This document shows positions 8,488 through 19,160 of a stretch of 64,000 bases of DNA, piece after piece. Where the stretch lies: NCBI RefSeq assembly GCF_018130465.1, contig NZ_JAFCKJ010000009.1:186001-250000 (forward strand), written 5' to 3'. Made by a program: the position numbers and the translations under genes. The notes under the pieces were generated by a model. The model worked only from the letters and a program-made list of their open reading frames with translations. It was not told where the DNA came from and made no database searches. Numbering within the stretch: position 1 is the stretch's first letter; each line of letters begins with the position of its first letter. The DNA comes from Bradyrhizobium canariense (GTDB lineage Bacteria; Pseudomonadota; Alphaproteobacteria; Rhizobiales; Xanthobacteraceae).

Positions 8488-8658
8488 GCGGTTTGAAGTG
8501 AGACTATGCAATCCGCGGGCGATTCGGTCCGGCGGGCGGCCAGGGCCCCATTCTTAGGACCCTATTCTTGCCCGTACGGGGTAACTTTGCTATGCCATCG
8601 GCCGGCGGCGGGCACGGGCCGATGCCGCATTGCGGCTGCAAATTCGGATGTGTTCAAT
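8488..8658. other. Non-coding stretch before the oxygenase fragment
   Basis: No gene seen. The ~340-bp gap from 8488 to 8827 contains only the 41-codon oxygenase fragment (annotated separately) and GC-rich spacer, including a small palindrome around CCCGTACGGGG near 8570-8581. Confidence 0.35.
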
Positions 8659-8784
8659 ATGGGGATGATGTCCAGAGCACCTTGGCATGTGGACCGCTCG
8701 CCCCGGCGTTACGCGGTGAATACGGTTGCGAACGTCTGGCATCTCAATGAAAAGAGCGAGCGGAAGCTGGTGGTGCGCCTTTGA
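8659..8784 (+). pseudogene. Decayed 5'-end copy of the PhyH-like oxygenase gene
   Basis: Forty-one codons (MGMMSRAPWHVDRSP...) align without gaps to the first 41 residues of the oxygenase at 3120 (MGLVSRVIWHVNRSP...). Twenty-two of the first 35 residues are identical, including WHV, RSP, RYAV and HLNEK, and the DNA is also clearly related. The frame then ends at a TGA and no catalytic domain follows: the next gene, at 8828, is a methyltransferase. This is a truncated duplicate lying 5.5 kb from the intact gene. Confidence 0.7.
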
Positions 8785-8827
8785 TGCACATTGCCACCTG
8801 CCGACTCGATAGCGTAGCCATTTCGAA

Positions 8828-9721
8828 ATGAGCCAATCGAGATTCAGACCTGACGTCCGGCCCGCGTCGCGCGCCGATTTGGCGGGGGCCTATACGAAGG
8901 ATATCGCGCACAGTCTTGCGCGGATGGTGCTGAAGCGTCGGCACCGAACCAGCGATGTCGTCGATTCCGAGTATAATTCCGGCACTTGGAGCAAGATTCT
9001 CAAGGACCGCGCCTGGCTCCTTGCACCAACGCTGGAGCAATTTCTGGTTGGGGATAATGCGGACGCGCGCCTTGCGAAGGTGGATGGTCGGATCGTTCAG
9101 CTTTCGTATCGTGACTACTACCGCTATCGGATCGGTGCGTTGTCTGAATTGATCGCGCGGCACGTTGACGCGGCGGACTCGCTTTTGGAAATCGGCACTG
9201 GTTTCGGCTATAATCTCTTTGCGCTCAGTCTGGATCCACGATGGCGACGGCTTCGTGGATTGGATATTTCCGCCAACGGAATCGAAGCAGGCCGACAGAT
9301 CGCGAGTCATTTTCGGCTTTCCGATCGGGTGACTTTTGGCCGAATCGATCTGACCGATCCCGCTGATCCCGGTTTCGCCGAACTCGCTGGCGCGACGGTT
9401 CTCACCTATTTCTGCCTGGAACAGATCCCGCATCTGGTTGAAAAGGTCATCGAGAACATCCTGCGGGCGGGACCGGCGCGCGTCGTGAATATCGAGCCTT
9501 CCATCCACATGCTCAGCCTCACGAAGCCCCGCGATTTCGCCAGCCGCGTCTATATCGAGTCGATGGATTATCAGACGCGTCTTTTCAAATTCCTTGATGA
9601 ACTGAATGACAAGGGTGAAATTCGGGTCGTAGCTCGCGAGCGAATGGAGTTCGCGCCGACATTGCATAATGATGGATTCCTGTGTGTTTGGGAGCCCGCC
9701 AACATTGTCGTCGCGCGGTAA
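8828..9721 (+). CDS. SAM-dependent methyltransferase
   Basis: A 297-residue class I methyltransferase. SAM motif I is LLEIGTGFGYNL near residue 121, followed by the acidic LRGLDIS strand and the TYFCLEQIPH block. The N-terminal ~90 residues, including SEYNSGTW and LSYRDYYRYR, are family-specific and probably bind the acceptor. The neighbours are a flippase and an oxygenase, so it likely methylates a sugar of the surface glycan or its terminus. It differs from the methyltransferase at 2007 and shows no zinc-ribbon. Confidence 0.75.
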   Translation: MSQSRFRPDVRPASRADLAGAYTKDIAHSLARMVLKRRHRTSDVVDSEYNSGTWSKILKDRAWLLAPTLEQFLVGDNADARLAKVDGRIVQLSYRDYYRYRIGALSELIARHVDAADSLLEIGTGFGYNLFALSLDPRWRRLRGLDISANGIEAGRQIASHFRLSDRVTFGRIDLTDPADPGFAELAGATVLTYFCLEQIPHLVEKVIENILRAGPARVVNIEPSIHMLSLTKPRDFASRVYIESMDYQTRLFKFLDELNDKGEIRVVARERMEFAPTLHNDGFLCVWEPANIVVAR

Positions 9722-9858
9722 ACCTCTCTACTGCGAATGGCGAACTGTCGATCCCGTCGGGCCTTACATCAAGCGCTTGAAATCCCTTATAAAAATGCCT
9801 CTTGCATGCGAAGGCCTTCTTTATCTACAACCTGACGATATCGAACAGGAGTAGCAAG

Positions 9859-10812
9859 ATGTCGATATCCAACCTGGCAAAGAAGTTCCTGGAACCGCCC
9901 CGGTATCATTCCGGGCCGGTCGTGGCCAATTTATTGGGCTGGCAGCTTGCGCGCGTCCTCAGTCATCACGGCGCACATGCCATGCGACGAGAGCCTGCGC
10001 CTCTGGCGGAAACGAAAGAATTGATCGGCCAGGGAATCGCAGACGGCGTTGTCATCGTCCCGAATTTTCTTCCAGCCGATGAATTCGAAAGACTTCGCGA
10101 TTACTGCGCTAAGCTTCGTTCGGGCCCGGCGACGAGGTATGAGGCAAATCGCGGCGGTACCGGTCTTGATTTTACAACCAGCCCAATTTCCCGGGACGAT
10201 CAGGGCGATGGTGCCTTTGTGGTGGAAAAGATCGCCAACGATTCCAGGCTGCTCAACGTTGTCTCGGCAATGTCGCGCCATCAAATAAAGCGACCTCCGC
10301 AAATCGGCTATCAATTGCTCACGATGAGAGACAATGAGGAGTTCGTGCCGGATGCTGAAACGATCCTGCACGCCGATCGCCACTATCCCACTATCAAGGC
10401 CTATTACAGCCTGAACGGCTCCACTCTGGAAAACGGAGCCTATGTTTGGGTGCCGCGGAGCCATAAGCTCACAGCAGCGCGTTTACGCTACGAATACGCC
10501 GACAGCATTCGTGTCGCGCGCTCTCCGGTGAAGCATAATCTGGAAATTCCAGAAGCACACCTGAAGGACATGGGTGTTGTTGAGAAGCATATCCTGACCG
10601 AACCGAACACCTTGGTGATCTCCAACAATTTCGGTTTCCATCGCCGCGGTCATTTCGCGCCAGGAGCAGTGCGTGAGCAAATCAGGCTGGTTTTTCACTA
10701 TCTTGAGGAGCCGTTCTATGCGACCTGGGCCTGGAACGTTCTGCGCAATTTGAACAAGCGAAAAATGCTTCCTGAGAGCGTGCGGAGAGCCGTCCAGTAT
10801 CGCCTGACATGA
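9859..10812 (+). CDS. Phytanoyl-CoA dioxygenase family oxygenase
   Basis: A 317-residue Fe(II)/2-oxoglutarate oxygenase. The proximal H-x-D lies in LHADRHYPTIKAYYSL and the distal His and Arg in NFGFHRRGHFAPG. The ATG at 9859 is chosen because AGGAG at 9847-9851 is ideally spaced; an upstream in-frame ATG at 9802 has no such site. It is only distantly related to the oxygenase at 3120 and does not share its N-terminal extension. Two such enzymes in one glycan locus point to hydroxylated sugars or hydroxylated acyl groups. Confidence 0.75.
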   Translation: MSISNLAKKFLEPPRYHSGPVVANLLGWQLARVLSHHGAHAMRREPAPLAETKELIGQGIADGVVIVPNFLPADEFERLRDYCAKLRSGPATRYEANRGGTGLDFTTSPISRDDQGDGAFVVEKIANDSRLLNVVSAMSRHQIKRPPQIGYQLLTMRDNEEFVPDAETILHADRHYPTIKAYYSLNGSTLENGAYVWVPRSHKLTAARLRYEYADSIRVARSPVKHNLEIPEAHLKDMGVVEKHILTEPNTLVISNNFGFHRRGHFAPGAVREQIRLVFHYLEEPFYATWAWNVLRNLNKRKMLPESVRRAVQYRLT

Positions 10813-10838
10813 GCTATTAGGTTGGTGAGGGCGCGGAA

Positions 10839-11027
10839 ATGAACCAAATGGAACCTTCCTTCGAGTATCCGATGTCGGGGTTGCAGGCGGACGTTTCGCA
10901 AGGAAGAGCTGTCGTGGGCCGGGCCGTCGTTCTGATCAGCGAGCTTGGCACGCAGTCGGGGGTGGCGTTTGCACTTGCGAGGTTCGTGCAGGTCGCCAGC
11001 ACATCGATATGCCAATATTGTCGCTGA
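10839..11027 (+). other. Short ORF overlapping the polymerase start (62 codons)
   Basis: An ATG-started frame (MNQMEPSFEYPMSGLQ...) that overlaps the beginning of the polymerase gene by 19 bp. Its second half is hydrophobic (VVLISELGTQSGVAFALA). I recognise no family. It could be a gene remnant like those at 6857 and 8659, or a small coupled membrane peptide. Confidence 0.25.
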
Positions 11028-12427
11028 CACCCGAACCAGTCATTTTCGCTACGCTCAGCGTATTAGCTGCTTGCCTTATCCTGTCGGCGATGGCTGCCGT
11101 TTTGCTGTTGCGGCCAGCGCTGGGGCTACTCTTCTTTTTTGTTTTCTTCGTCTTCGCGTGGCGGCTCTGCTCGGTACTCTACATCGATATTTGGGGGCCG
11201 GTTTTCTCGGAGCAGCTGGAGAGAAGTATTGGTCCCGGCATTTCTGTGCTGCCGATTGCGCTGGCGGAGGGAATAGTAATCGTCGCGCTGCTTTGCTCGT
11301 TTCGGCCAGCGCGGTTACAGGCGCTTTTTGCGAAGGCGCGTCCGGCATTTGGAGACCGGATGTCTGCTGGCCGGTTCGACCTTCTTGATGTTGCGTTCTG
11401 GCTCGTGATTTCCTTCGTTGCCGCGCTCTGGCTGGAATTGCTGGTGAGAGGTCCAATACCTCTGTTCGCCAGTATGGAGCGCTTCGACTATGCACGCCTG
11501 TATGGCGGTCCGCTGCATGGCCTGTTGCTTTATTGGGGACCGATGTTGGCATTTCAACTGGGGGTCTTCCTGGTTGCGCCCACCTTCCGTGGATGCTCGT
11601 TGGATTGGCGGTTCGGCGCTTTGCTTGCGAGCTTGATCCTTTACCTCTTCCTCGTGGGTCACCGTTTTTCGTCGTTCTATACCTACAGTTTGTTCTTCGC
11701 GATGCCGATCGCCATCGCAATTTTGAATCGCGGTACTTCGTCGGGGCGTCCGATCGCTTCGAAGGCCGCGCTGCGCGGTATTGCGCTCGCGGGGGCTGTC
11801 CTTTGCCTTCTCATCGTAGGCGCCATCGCTTACTCGTACACGGTCGTCCGCAAATTTGAGGGCGCCGAGCTATTCGCGAAACTATCGCAGCGTATCCTCG
11901 TCCAGCAGGGCGAGATGTGGTGGATGACTTATGAGCGGGTATTCCTGCAGGACAATTGGAACGGCTTCCATGCGGCATACAAGCTGTTCGTTGACCCGTT
12001 CGATCCCGCCCGTAATTCAACGATGCAGTTCCTGATGGAAGCTGCGCTGCCTCAGGGCCGCGTCCATTTCATTCTTGAGCAAGGCTCGACCTATGCCGGT
12101 GGTTGGCCGGAGATCCTGTTTGAACTTGGTGGTCCCGTCGGCGGTTATGTGCTGGTTGTTCTGTCAGCGGCTATCTTTTCCGAGTTCATGTTCCTTCTGA
12201 CGCGCTGCATCGTCGAGGAACGCTTTGCGACATGCTTTTTTCTCACGCCCATTTTATACGCCTTATGGGTCAACATCGCAGCCGGAATGGTGAATTCGTT
12301 CATTCAACTCACCTTCATTTTGAAGATTATGATGGCTTTGCTGATATATGTAACCGAGACGCGGTGGCGTTGCGACAAGTCCTTGTTGCAGCCGCTGGGT
12401 CCTCGGCCGACGGGGCCTGTAGCTTGA
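11009..12427 (+). CDS. O-antigen/exopolysaccharide polymerase, Wzy-like
   Basis: A 472-residue membrane protein with about ten to twelve hydrophobic segments and one longer loop after residue ~285 (VRKFEGAELF through LEQGSTYAGGWPEI). This layout, plus the gene's place between a flippase and a chain-length protein, fits a Wzy-type polymerase that joins undecaprenyl-linked repeats at the periplasmic face. Sequence conservation in Wzy proteins is low, so the call rests on topology and neighbours. An O-antigen ligase is the alternative. Confidence 0.65.
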   Translation: MPILSLTPEPVIFATLSVLAACLILSAMAAVLLLRPALGLLFFFVFFVFAWRLCSVLYIDIWGPVFSEQLERSIGPGISVLPIALAEGIVIVALLCSFRPARLQALFAKARPAFGDRMSAGRFDLLDVAFWLVISFVAALWLELLVRGPIPLFASMERFDYARLYGGPLHGLLLYWGPMLAFQLGVFLVAPTFRGCSLDWRFGALLASLILYLFLVGHRFSSFYTYSLFFAMPIAIAILNRGTSSGRPIASKAALRGIALAGAVLCLLIVGAIAYSYTVVRKFEGAELFAKLSQRILVQQGEMWWMTYERVFLQDNWNGFHAAYKLFVDPFDPARNSTMQFLMEAALPQGRVHFILEQGSTYAGGWPEILFELGGPVGGYVLVVLSAAIFSEFMFLLTRCIVEERFATCFFLTPILYALWVNIAAGMVNSFIQLTFILKIMMALLIYVTETRWRCDKSLLQPLGPRPTGPVA

Positions 12428-12441
12428 AGGACTCTTAGTCT

Positions 12442-13272
12442 ATGGCAGACCGGCGTGAGACAGTTTCGGCAGAACGGTATCTGGGCGGATTGGCCATGTT
12501 GATATACCAAGCGTGCCGGCCGTACCTGACCTGGATGTTGCTCTCCGCGTTCGTCGTTGGTGTACTGGTTTATCTTCTCGTTCCAAGGGCGGCACCGATC
12601 TATGGGACAGAGACCCGCGTTCAGCTCGGTGTGGTGGATGGGGGGGCACTGATAAGCGTGGATGCAGGGGCTGACAAAATTAACAGCCCAGAGTTCCAGC
12701 GGCTCGTGGTCGATGCGGTGGAGGCCAAAGACGCACGTTCTATCCAGCTCATCACCGACAGCCTCTACGCGCGGCCAGTAGGGGGAAACATGATCGAGGT
12801 CCGTGTTCGCGCGCCTACCGAGCAAATGGTTCGGCAGGCTCTCCAGACCGTGCCTCGCCTCCTCGAGGAGAGGCAGAAAAATCTGCGTGAGCAGGCGCTT
12901 GCGGGCGTCAATGGCCAGCTAGCGGCGATTGATATCCTTCTTGCTGGCCTGTCGAACATCGAGGGGCAGCTTTCGGATCTGGCAAAAGCCTCTGCAGCCG
13001 ACGCGTCGCCTTCGCTGGGAGCCGCGCCGCTGCTGGATCTGTTGTTGAAGATCCAGCAGGAGCAGTCGACCGCGAGGTTGAAGAAGATTGATTTAGGGAC
13101 GCGGCTGGGCCTGCAGAAGACTTACCCCACGAGGCTTAGCGAAGAGAACATCAAAGTGTCGCTGGTGGCCGGGCCAGGACGGCCCTTGCGTTCGGCAGTA
13201 CTCGCGGCGGGAGTCGCGCTCCTCGCATTCATGTTGTTCGCGGTGATATTAGGCCAAAGGACCCCCGGCTAG
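12442..13272 (+). CDS. Chain-length determinant (Wzz-like) protein
   Basis: A 276-residue protein with the Wzz/PCP layout: a short cytosolic N-terminus, one transmembrane helix near residues 32-50 (WMLLSAFVVGVLVYLLVP), a periplasmic domain rich in predicted helix (a coiled-coil-like stretch around residues 130-190), and a second transmembrane helix near residues 248-270. It begins 14 bp after the polymerase stop, so both are probably one transcript. There is no BY-kinase domain, so it is an O-antigen-type regulator rather than a Wzc kinase. Confidence 0.72.
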   Translation: MADRRETVSAERYLGGLAMLIYQACRPYLTWMLLSAFVVGVLVYLLVPRAAPIYGTETRVQLGVVDGGALISVDAGADKINSPEFQRLVVDAVEAKDARSIQLITDSLYARPVGGNMIEVRVRAPTEQMVRQALQTVPRLLEERQKNLREQALAGVNGQLAAIDILLAGLSNIEGQLSDLAKASAADASPSLGAAPLLDLLLKIQQEQSTARLKKIDLGTRLGLQKTYPTRLSEENIKVSLVAGPGRPLRSAVLAAGVALLAFMLFAVILGQRTPG

Positions 13273-13328
13273 AACCGGTTGGTTCGTAGGGCCGACGTGG
13301 GGGTCACATTGCGGAGATCGCGGGTCAT

Positions 13329-13427
13329 ATGATACGCATCGCCTCGATATCAATGAATTCAACGCGAGATATTCACGTCATGAGTGGTCATTTGATCCCT
13401 GGCCTCGTCAAGGGGGCTCTGTGCTGA
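13329..13427 (+). other. Short ORF (32 codons) overlapping the heptose enzyme start
   Basis: An ATG-started frame (MIRIASISMNSTRDI...) whose TGA lies inside the first codons of the gene starting at 13421. It has no recognised family. It fits the local pattern of short frames ending at the start of the next gene, but may be chance. Confidence 0.15.
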
Positions 13428-14620
13428 GGCAGGCGGTCATTCTGGTCGGCGGACTTGGGACGCGACTGGGGGAGCGGACAAAGCTGCTTCCCAAGCCGCT
13501 ATTGGAAGTGGGCGGAAAATCCTTTCTGGACCATCTCCTCGACGAGGTATCGCGCTATCCCAGCATCGAGAAGATATTGCTGCTGGCGGGGCACCGTGCC
13601 GATCTGGTGGTTGAGCGCTATCATGGCAAGATGTGGCGTCATGCTGCGGTCTCGGTCGTGTCCGAGCCGACGCAACTCGGCACCGGTGGTGCGCTGAAGC
13701 ACGCAGGCGTGCAACTGGAGCCGCAGTTCCTCCTGATGAACGGCGACTCCTTTTTCGACTTCAACCTGCTCGACCTTGCAGCGTCTGGCTCGCCGGCGAT
13801 GGTGCGCGTCGCCTTGAAGAAGGATCATCCCGGCGATCGCTACGGCCGCGTTCTACTCGAGCGCAACAGCGTGAAGCGCTTTCTGCCGCCGGGAATGCAA
13901 TCCACCGGACCGATCAACACGGGCGTCTATCGCATCGATCGCAGTATCCTGGATCTGATTGACGAGCTGCCGTGCTCGCTCGAGCAGTCGGTTTTTCCGC
14001 GGCTGGTCGAGATGGGGCAGCTGGAAGCCGCCCTCTATGACGGCTTCTTCATCGATATCGGCATCCCCGAGGATCTGGATCGCGCTCAGTGCGAGCTCCC
14101 AGCAAAAATGCGGCGCCCTGCGGTGTTCTTCGATCGCGATGGCGTCCTGAATGTCGACAAGGGGTATGTGAGCAAGATCGAGGATTTCGAGTGGATCCCC
14201 GGCGCGCGCGAAGCCATCAAGCTGTGCAACGACCGCGGCTATCTCACCTTCGTGGTCACCAACCAGTCAGGTGTCGCCCGCGGCTACTACGGCGTCGATG
14301 CGGTTCACCGCCTGCATGACTGGATGAGCCACGAGCTGGCGGAGGTCGGCGCTCATATCGACGAGTTCCAGTATTGCCCTTATCATGAAGACGGAACCGT
14401 TGAACAATGGCGCCGCACCAGCGACCGACGCAAACCGGCGCCCGGGATGATCCTGGACTGCCTCGGCGGCTGGCCGGTACAAATCGAATCGAGTTTTTTG
14501 GTCGGCGACAATACGCACGACGTCCAAGCGGCGGTCGCGGCCGGGATAGCAGGGCATCTGTTCAAAGGCCCCGATCTCGAAGCCTTCGTCCGTCCGCTGC
14601 TCGGCGCCGGCCAGGGTTAA
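13421..14620 (+). CDS. Fused sugar-1-phosphate nucleotidyltransferase and GmhB-like HAD phosphatase
   Basis: A 399-residue bifunctional protein. Residues 1-225 are a nucleotidyltransferase (VGGLGTRL, PKPLLEVGGK, MNGDS, GFFIDIG) like HddC, which makes GDP-D-glycero-D-manno-heptose. Residues 230-395 are a HAD phosphatase like GmhB, which removes the 7-phosphate from heptose 1,7-bisphosphate, with FDRDGV, VTNQSG, RRKPAP and VGDNTHD. GmhB normally binds zinc through CPxH and a downstream CxC; here CPYH is present but the second pair is replaced by TSD. The GTG start follows an AAGGGGG site. The matching kinase may be the CBS-GHMP protein at 23389. Confidence 0.82.
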   Translation: MLRQAVILVGGLGTRLGERTKLLPKPLLEVGGKSFLDHLLDEVSRYPSIEKILLLAGHRADLVVERYHGKMWRHAAVSVVSEPTQLGTGGALKHAGVQLEPQFLLMNGDSFFDFNLLDLAASGSPAMVRVALKKDHPGDRYGRVLLERNSVKRFLPPGMQSTGPINTGVYRIDRSILDLIDELPCSLEQSVFPRLVEMGQLEAALYDGFFIDIGIPEDLDRAQCELPAKMRRPAVFFDRDGVLNVDKGYVSKIEDFEWIPGAREAIKLCNDRGYLTFVVTNQSGVARGYYGVDAVHRLHDWMSHELAEVGAHIDEFQYCPYHEDGTVEQWRRTSDRRKPAPGMILDCLGGWPVQIESSFLVGDNTHDVQAAVAAGIAGHLFKGPDLEAFVRPLLGAGQG

Positions 14621-15317
14621 GAGGTTGCCGGGGAATCCCCCGCGACGGCGCGAAACATGAACTCCGCTTGCTCCCAGTCTTCCTGCGTGTCGATGTCCTG
14701 CACCAGCACGCGCGGCAGCACCACGCCGATCGATCGTGGCGAGAACACGGGCACGTCGTCGAGGAAGGCGCGGGCGGTGCCCCAGTAGAACTGACCCGCG
14801 TCGTGAAAGGCCGGCTCAAGGTCCTGCGATCGTGTCATGCGGTGTTCCGGATAGAGCGAGTCGACCCGGCCGTCCGAGGTCAGGCGCACAGCGCGTTGAA
14901 TCGGAAACGCATAATGGGTGATGGAGAAAGCGAAGGCGGCGTCGGAACCGATCAGTCGCTCGTAGCCCTCGCGGATGAAGCGGTCCTGAATCAGTGGCGC
15001 GGTCGCATAGATGGAGCAGGCGTGCGTGACGTCAATCCCTCGCTCCACGAACCAGCCGATCGCGTGCTTGATCACCGAATTGGTTCCCGTGAAATCGTCG
15101 GCGAGTTCGCGGGGCCTGACGAACGGCGTTGTAGCGCCGAAACCGCGCGCGACCGCGGCGATTTCCTCGTCGTCGGTCGAGACGACGATCTCGTCAAACA
15201 GCGCGCTCTTTTTCGCCGCGGCAATCGAATAACCGATGATGGGCTTGCCGCAGAACGGCCGAATGTTCTTCCGCGGAATCCTCTTGCTGCCGCCGCGCGC
15301 TGGAATGACCGCGATCT

Positions 15318-15321
<4 letters not shown>
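14617..15321 (-). CDS. pseF: Pseudaminic acid cytidylyltransferase
   Basis: A 234-residue CMP-nonulosonate synthetase that activates pseudaminic acid with CTP. It begins with the family motif IPARGGSKRIPRKNI, has STDDEEIA, ATAPL and HDAGQFYW, the last being characteristic of PseF and its close relatives. Its start overlaps the pseC stop by 4 bp. It is the last gene of the ten-gene minus-strand operon and converges on the heptose enzyme gene, with the two stops overlapping by 4 bp. Confidence 0.88.
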
Positions 15322-17545
<2,224 letters not shown>

Positions 17546-18385
17546 TTACCACACACTCCTGCCGCCGTCTATGACCAGGTTCTGACCGGTCATGTAGCTC
17601 GACGCGTCCGAGCAGAGGAACTGCACGGCGGAGCGGTATTCGTCGACCTCGGCCATGCGCCCCATGGGAATCAGGCGCGTCAGCCGATCGACGAAGGCGG
17701 GGTCCTGGTTGTTGAAGACGCCGCCCGGCGAGATCGCGTTGACGCGCACGCCGTGATCGGCCCAGTAGGTCGCCAGATATTTCGTCAGCCCGATCAAGCC
17801 GTGCTTGATCACCGAGTACGTCACGGGTTTCACCGGCTGTTCTTCTTCGCGCGTCACCTGCGGTTGACGATAGAGCCGCTGATCCGGCGCGATCACGCCG
17901 AGATCGGAGGCGATGTTGAGGATCACGCCGTGCCCGCGCCTGGCCATCTCGCCGCCGAACACCTGCGCGCACAGCATCGCGCCGGTCAGGCCGACGGCGA
18001 TCTCGGTCTGCCATTGCGGAACCGGGAATGCCTCGAAGCGCGAGGAGTGCATGACGCCCGGACTCGACGTCACCTTCGGGTCGATGGCGGCGTTGTTGAC
18101 GAGGATGTCGATGGTGATGCCGAGGCCTGCAAGCTGCTCGTTCGCAGCGCGCACCGAGTCGAGCGAGGTGACGTCGATCGCAAGCGCGATCAGATCGGCT
18201 GAAGCGGCGACCTGCTTCAGCACGGCAACGGCGGCTTCGGCCTGCGTCAAGCCGACGTCGGTGACGACCACGCGCGCGCCGGCTTCGCTGAGCGCTGCAA
18301 CATGCTGCTTGCCCAACAGGCCGCCGGCGCCGGTCACGAGCGCGGTCCGTCCGGTCAGATCGTAGCGGGAGGAGGGGTTTGCCAT
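17546..18385 (-). CDS. SDR oxidoreductase, PtmA-like
   Basis: A 279-residue SDR with TGAGGLLG for cofactor binding, NNAA, and catalytic Y-x-x-x-K in YSVIK followed by HGLIGLTKYLATYW and RVNAISPGGVFNNQDP. This resembles PtmA, an oxidoreductase of the Campylobacter flagellin-glycan locus linked to legionaminic acid supply. An AGGAG lies just upstream of the start. It is the first of three SDR genes in the second module of the operon and sits next to pseB. The substrate is unknown; an early hexose or hexosamine precursor is likely by analogy. Confidence 0.75.
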   Translation of the reverse strand: MANPSSRYDLTGRTALVTGAGGLLGKQHVAALSEAGARVVVTDVGLTQAEAAVAVLKQVAASADLIALAIDVTSLDSVRAANEQLAGLGITIDILVNNAAIDPKVTSSPGVMHSSRFEAFPVPQWQTEIAVGLTGAMLCAQVFGGEMARRGHGVILNIASDLGVIAPDQRLYRQPQVTREEEQPVKPVTYSVIKHGLIGLTKYLATYWADHGVRVNAISPGGVFNNQDPAFVDRLTRLIPMGRMAEVDEYRSAVQFLCSDASSYMTGQNLVIDGGRSVW

Positions 18386-18398
18386 CGAAGGCTCCTGT

Positions 18399-19160
18399 TC
18401 AGCTTCTGAGCTGGCCGCCGTCGGCCACCATCACGCTGCCGGTGATAAAGGCGGCGCGGGGCGAAGCAAGGAAGGCGACGACGTCGGCGATCTCCTCGGG
18501 AGTGCCGAGCCGGCGTAGCGCCACCTCGCGCTGGAGCATGTCGTCGACCGCTTGCTTGTTTTCGGCGATCTTGCGCGCCCAGGTACCGTCCGGACTCAAG
18601 ATGTTTCCGGGAGCGACCGCATTGATGCGGATGCCTTCCAGCGCCAGGGGCCGCGCCAGGCCGCGCACCGTCGCATTCAGCGCCGCTTTGGCGGCGTAGT
18701 AGGTCACCGGCGCGCCGAGTGCGGCCATGCCTGCGATCGAGGAGATGCAGACGATGGCGCGGTCGCCGCTGCCACGCGCCATCAGCGGCCGGGCGGCCTC
18801 CATCATGTTGGTGGTGGCGAAGAGATTAAGGTCCATCATCCGCGACCACTCCGCCGCGGTTTCCTTCCCCGGGGGCACGGAAGCGCCGCTGCCGACGTTG
18901 CAGACGAGGATGTCGAGCCGGCCCCACTGCTTTTCGACGTCCTGAACAAGGCCGGCGGCGGCGGCGGGATCGGTGACGTCGGCAACGTGAATCGAGCTCC
19001 GCCCGCCGACGGCCGCGCGCGCGGCGTTCAGCGCATCGGCGCCGCGCGCCGCAAGCGCGACCTTGGCGCCTTCTGCCGCGAGCGTTGTTGCGATTGCAAG
19101 CCCGATCCCGCGGCTGGCGCCGGTGACGAGAGCGACGCGATCGTTCAGCTCGAGCTTCAT
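18399..19160 (-). CDS. SDR oxidoreductase (nonulosonate-like module)
   Basis: A 253-residue classical SDR: TGASRGIG at residues 13-20, NVGSG in place of the usual NNAG, and catalytic YYAAK. The C-terminus VMVADGGQL is typical of 3-oxoacyl-reductase-like SDRs. It overlaps the upstream TIM-barrel gene by 4 bp. It is paralogous to, but clearly different from, the SDRs at 17546 and 20002, so the pathway seems to need several oxidation or reduction steps at different carbons. Confidence 0.75.
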   Translation of the reverse strand: MKLELNDRVALVTGASRGIGLAIATTLAAEGAKVALAARGADALNAARAAVGGRSSIHVADVTDPAAAAGLVQDVEKQWGRLDILVCNVGSGASVPPGKETAAEWSRMMDLNLFATTNMMEAARPLMARGSGDRAIVCISSIAGMAALGAPVTYYAAKAALNATVRGLARPLALEGIRINAVAPGNILSPDGTWARKIAENKQAVDDMLQREVALRRLGTPEEIADVVAFLASPRAAFITGSVMVADGGQLRS

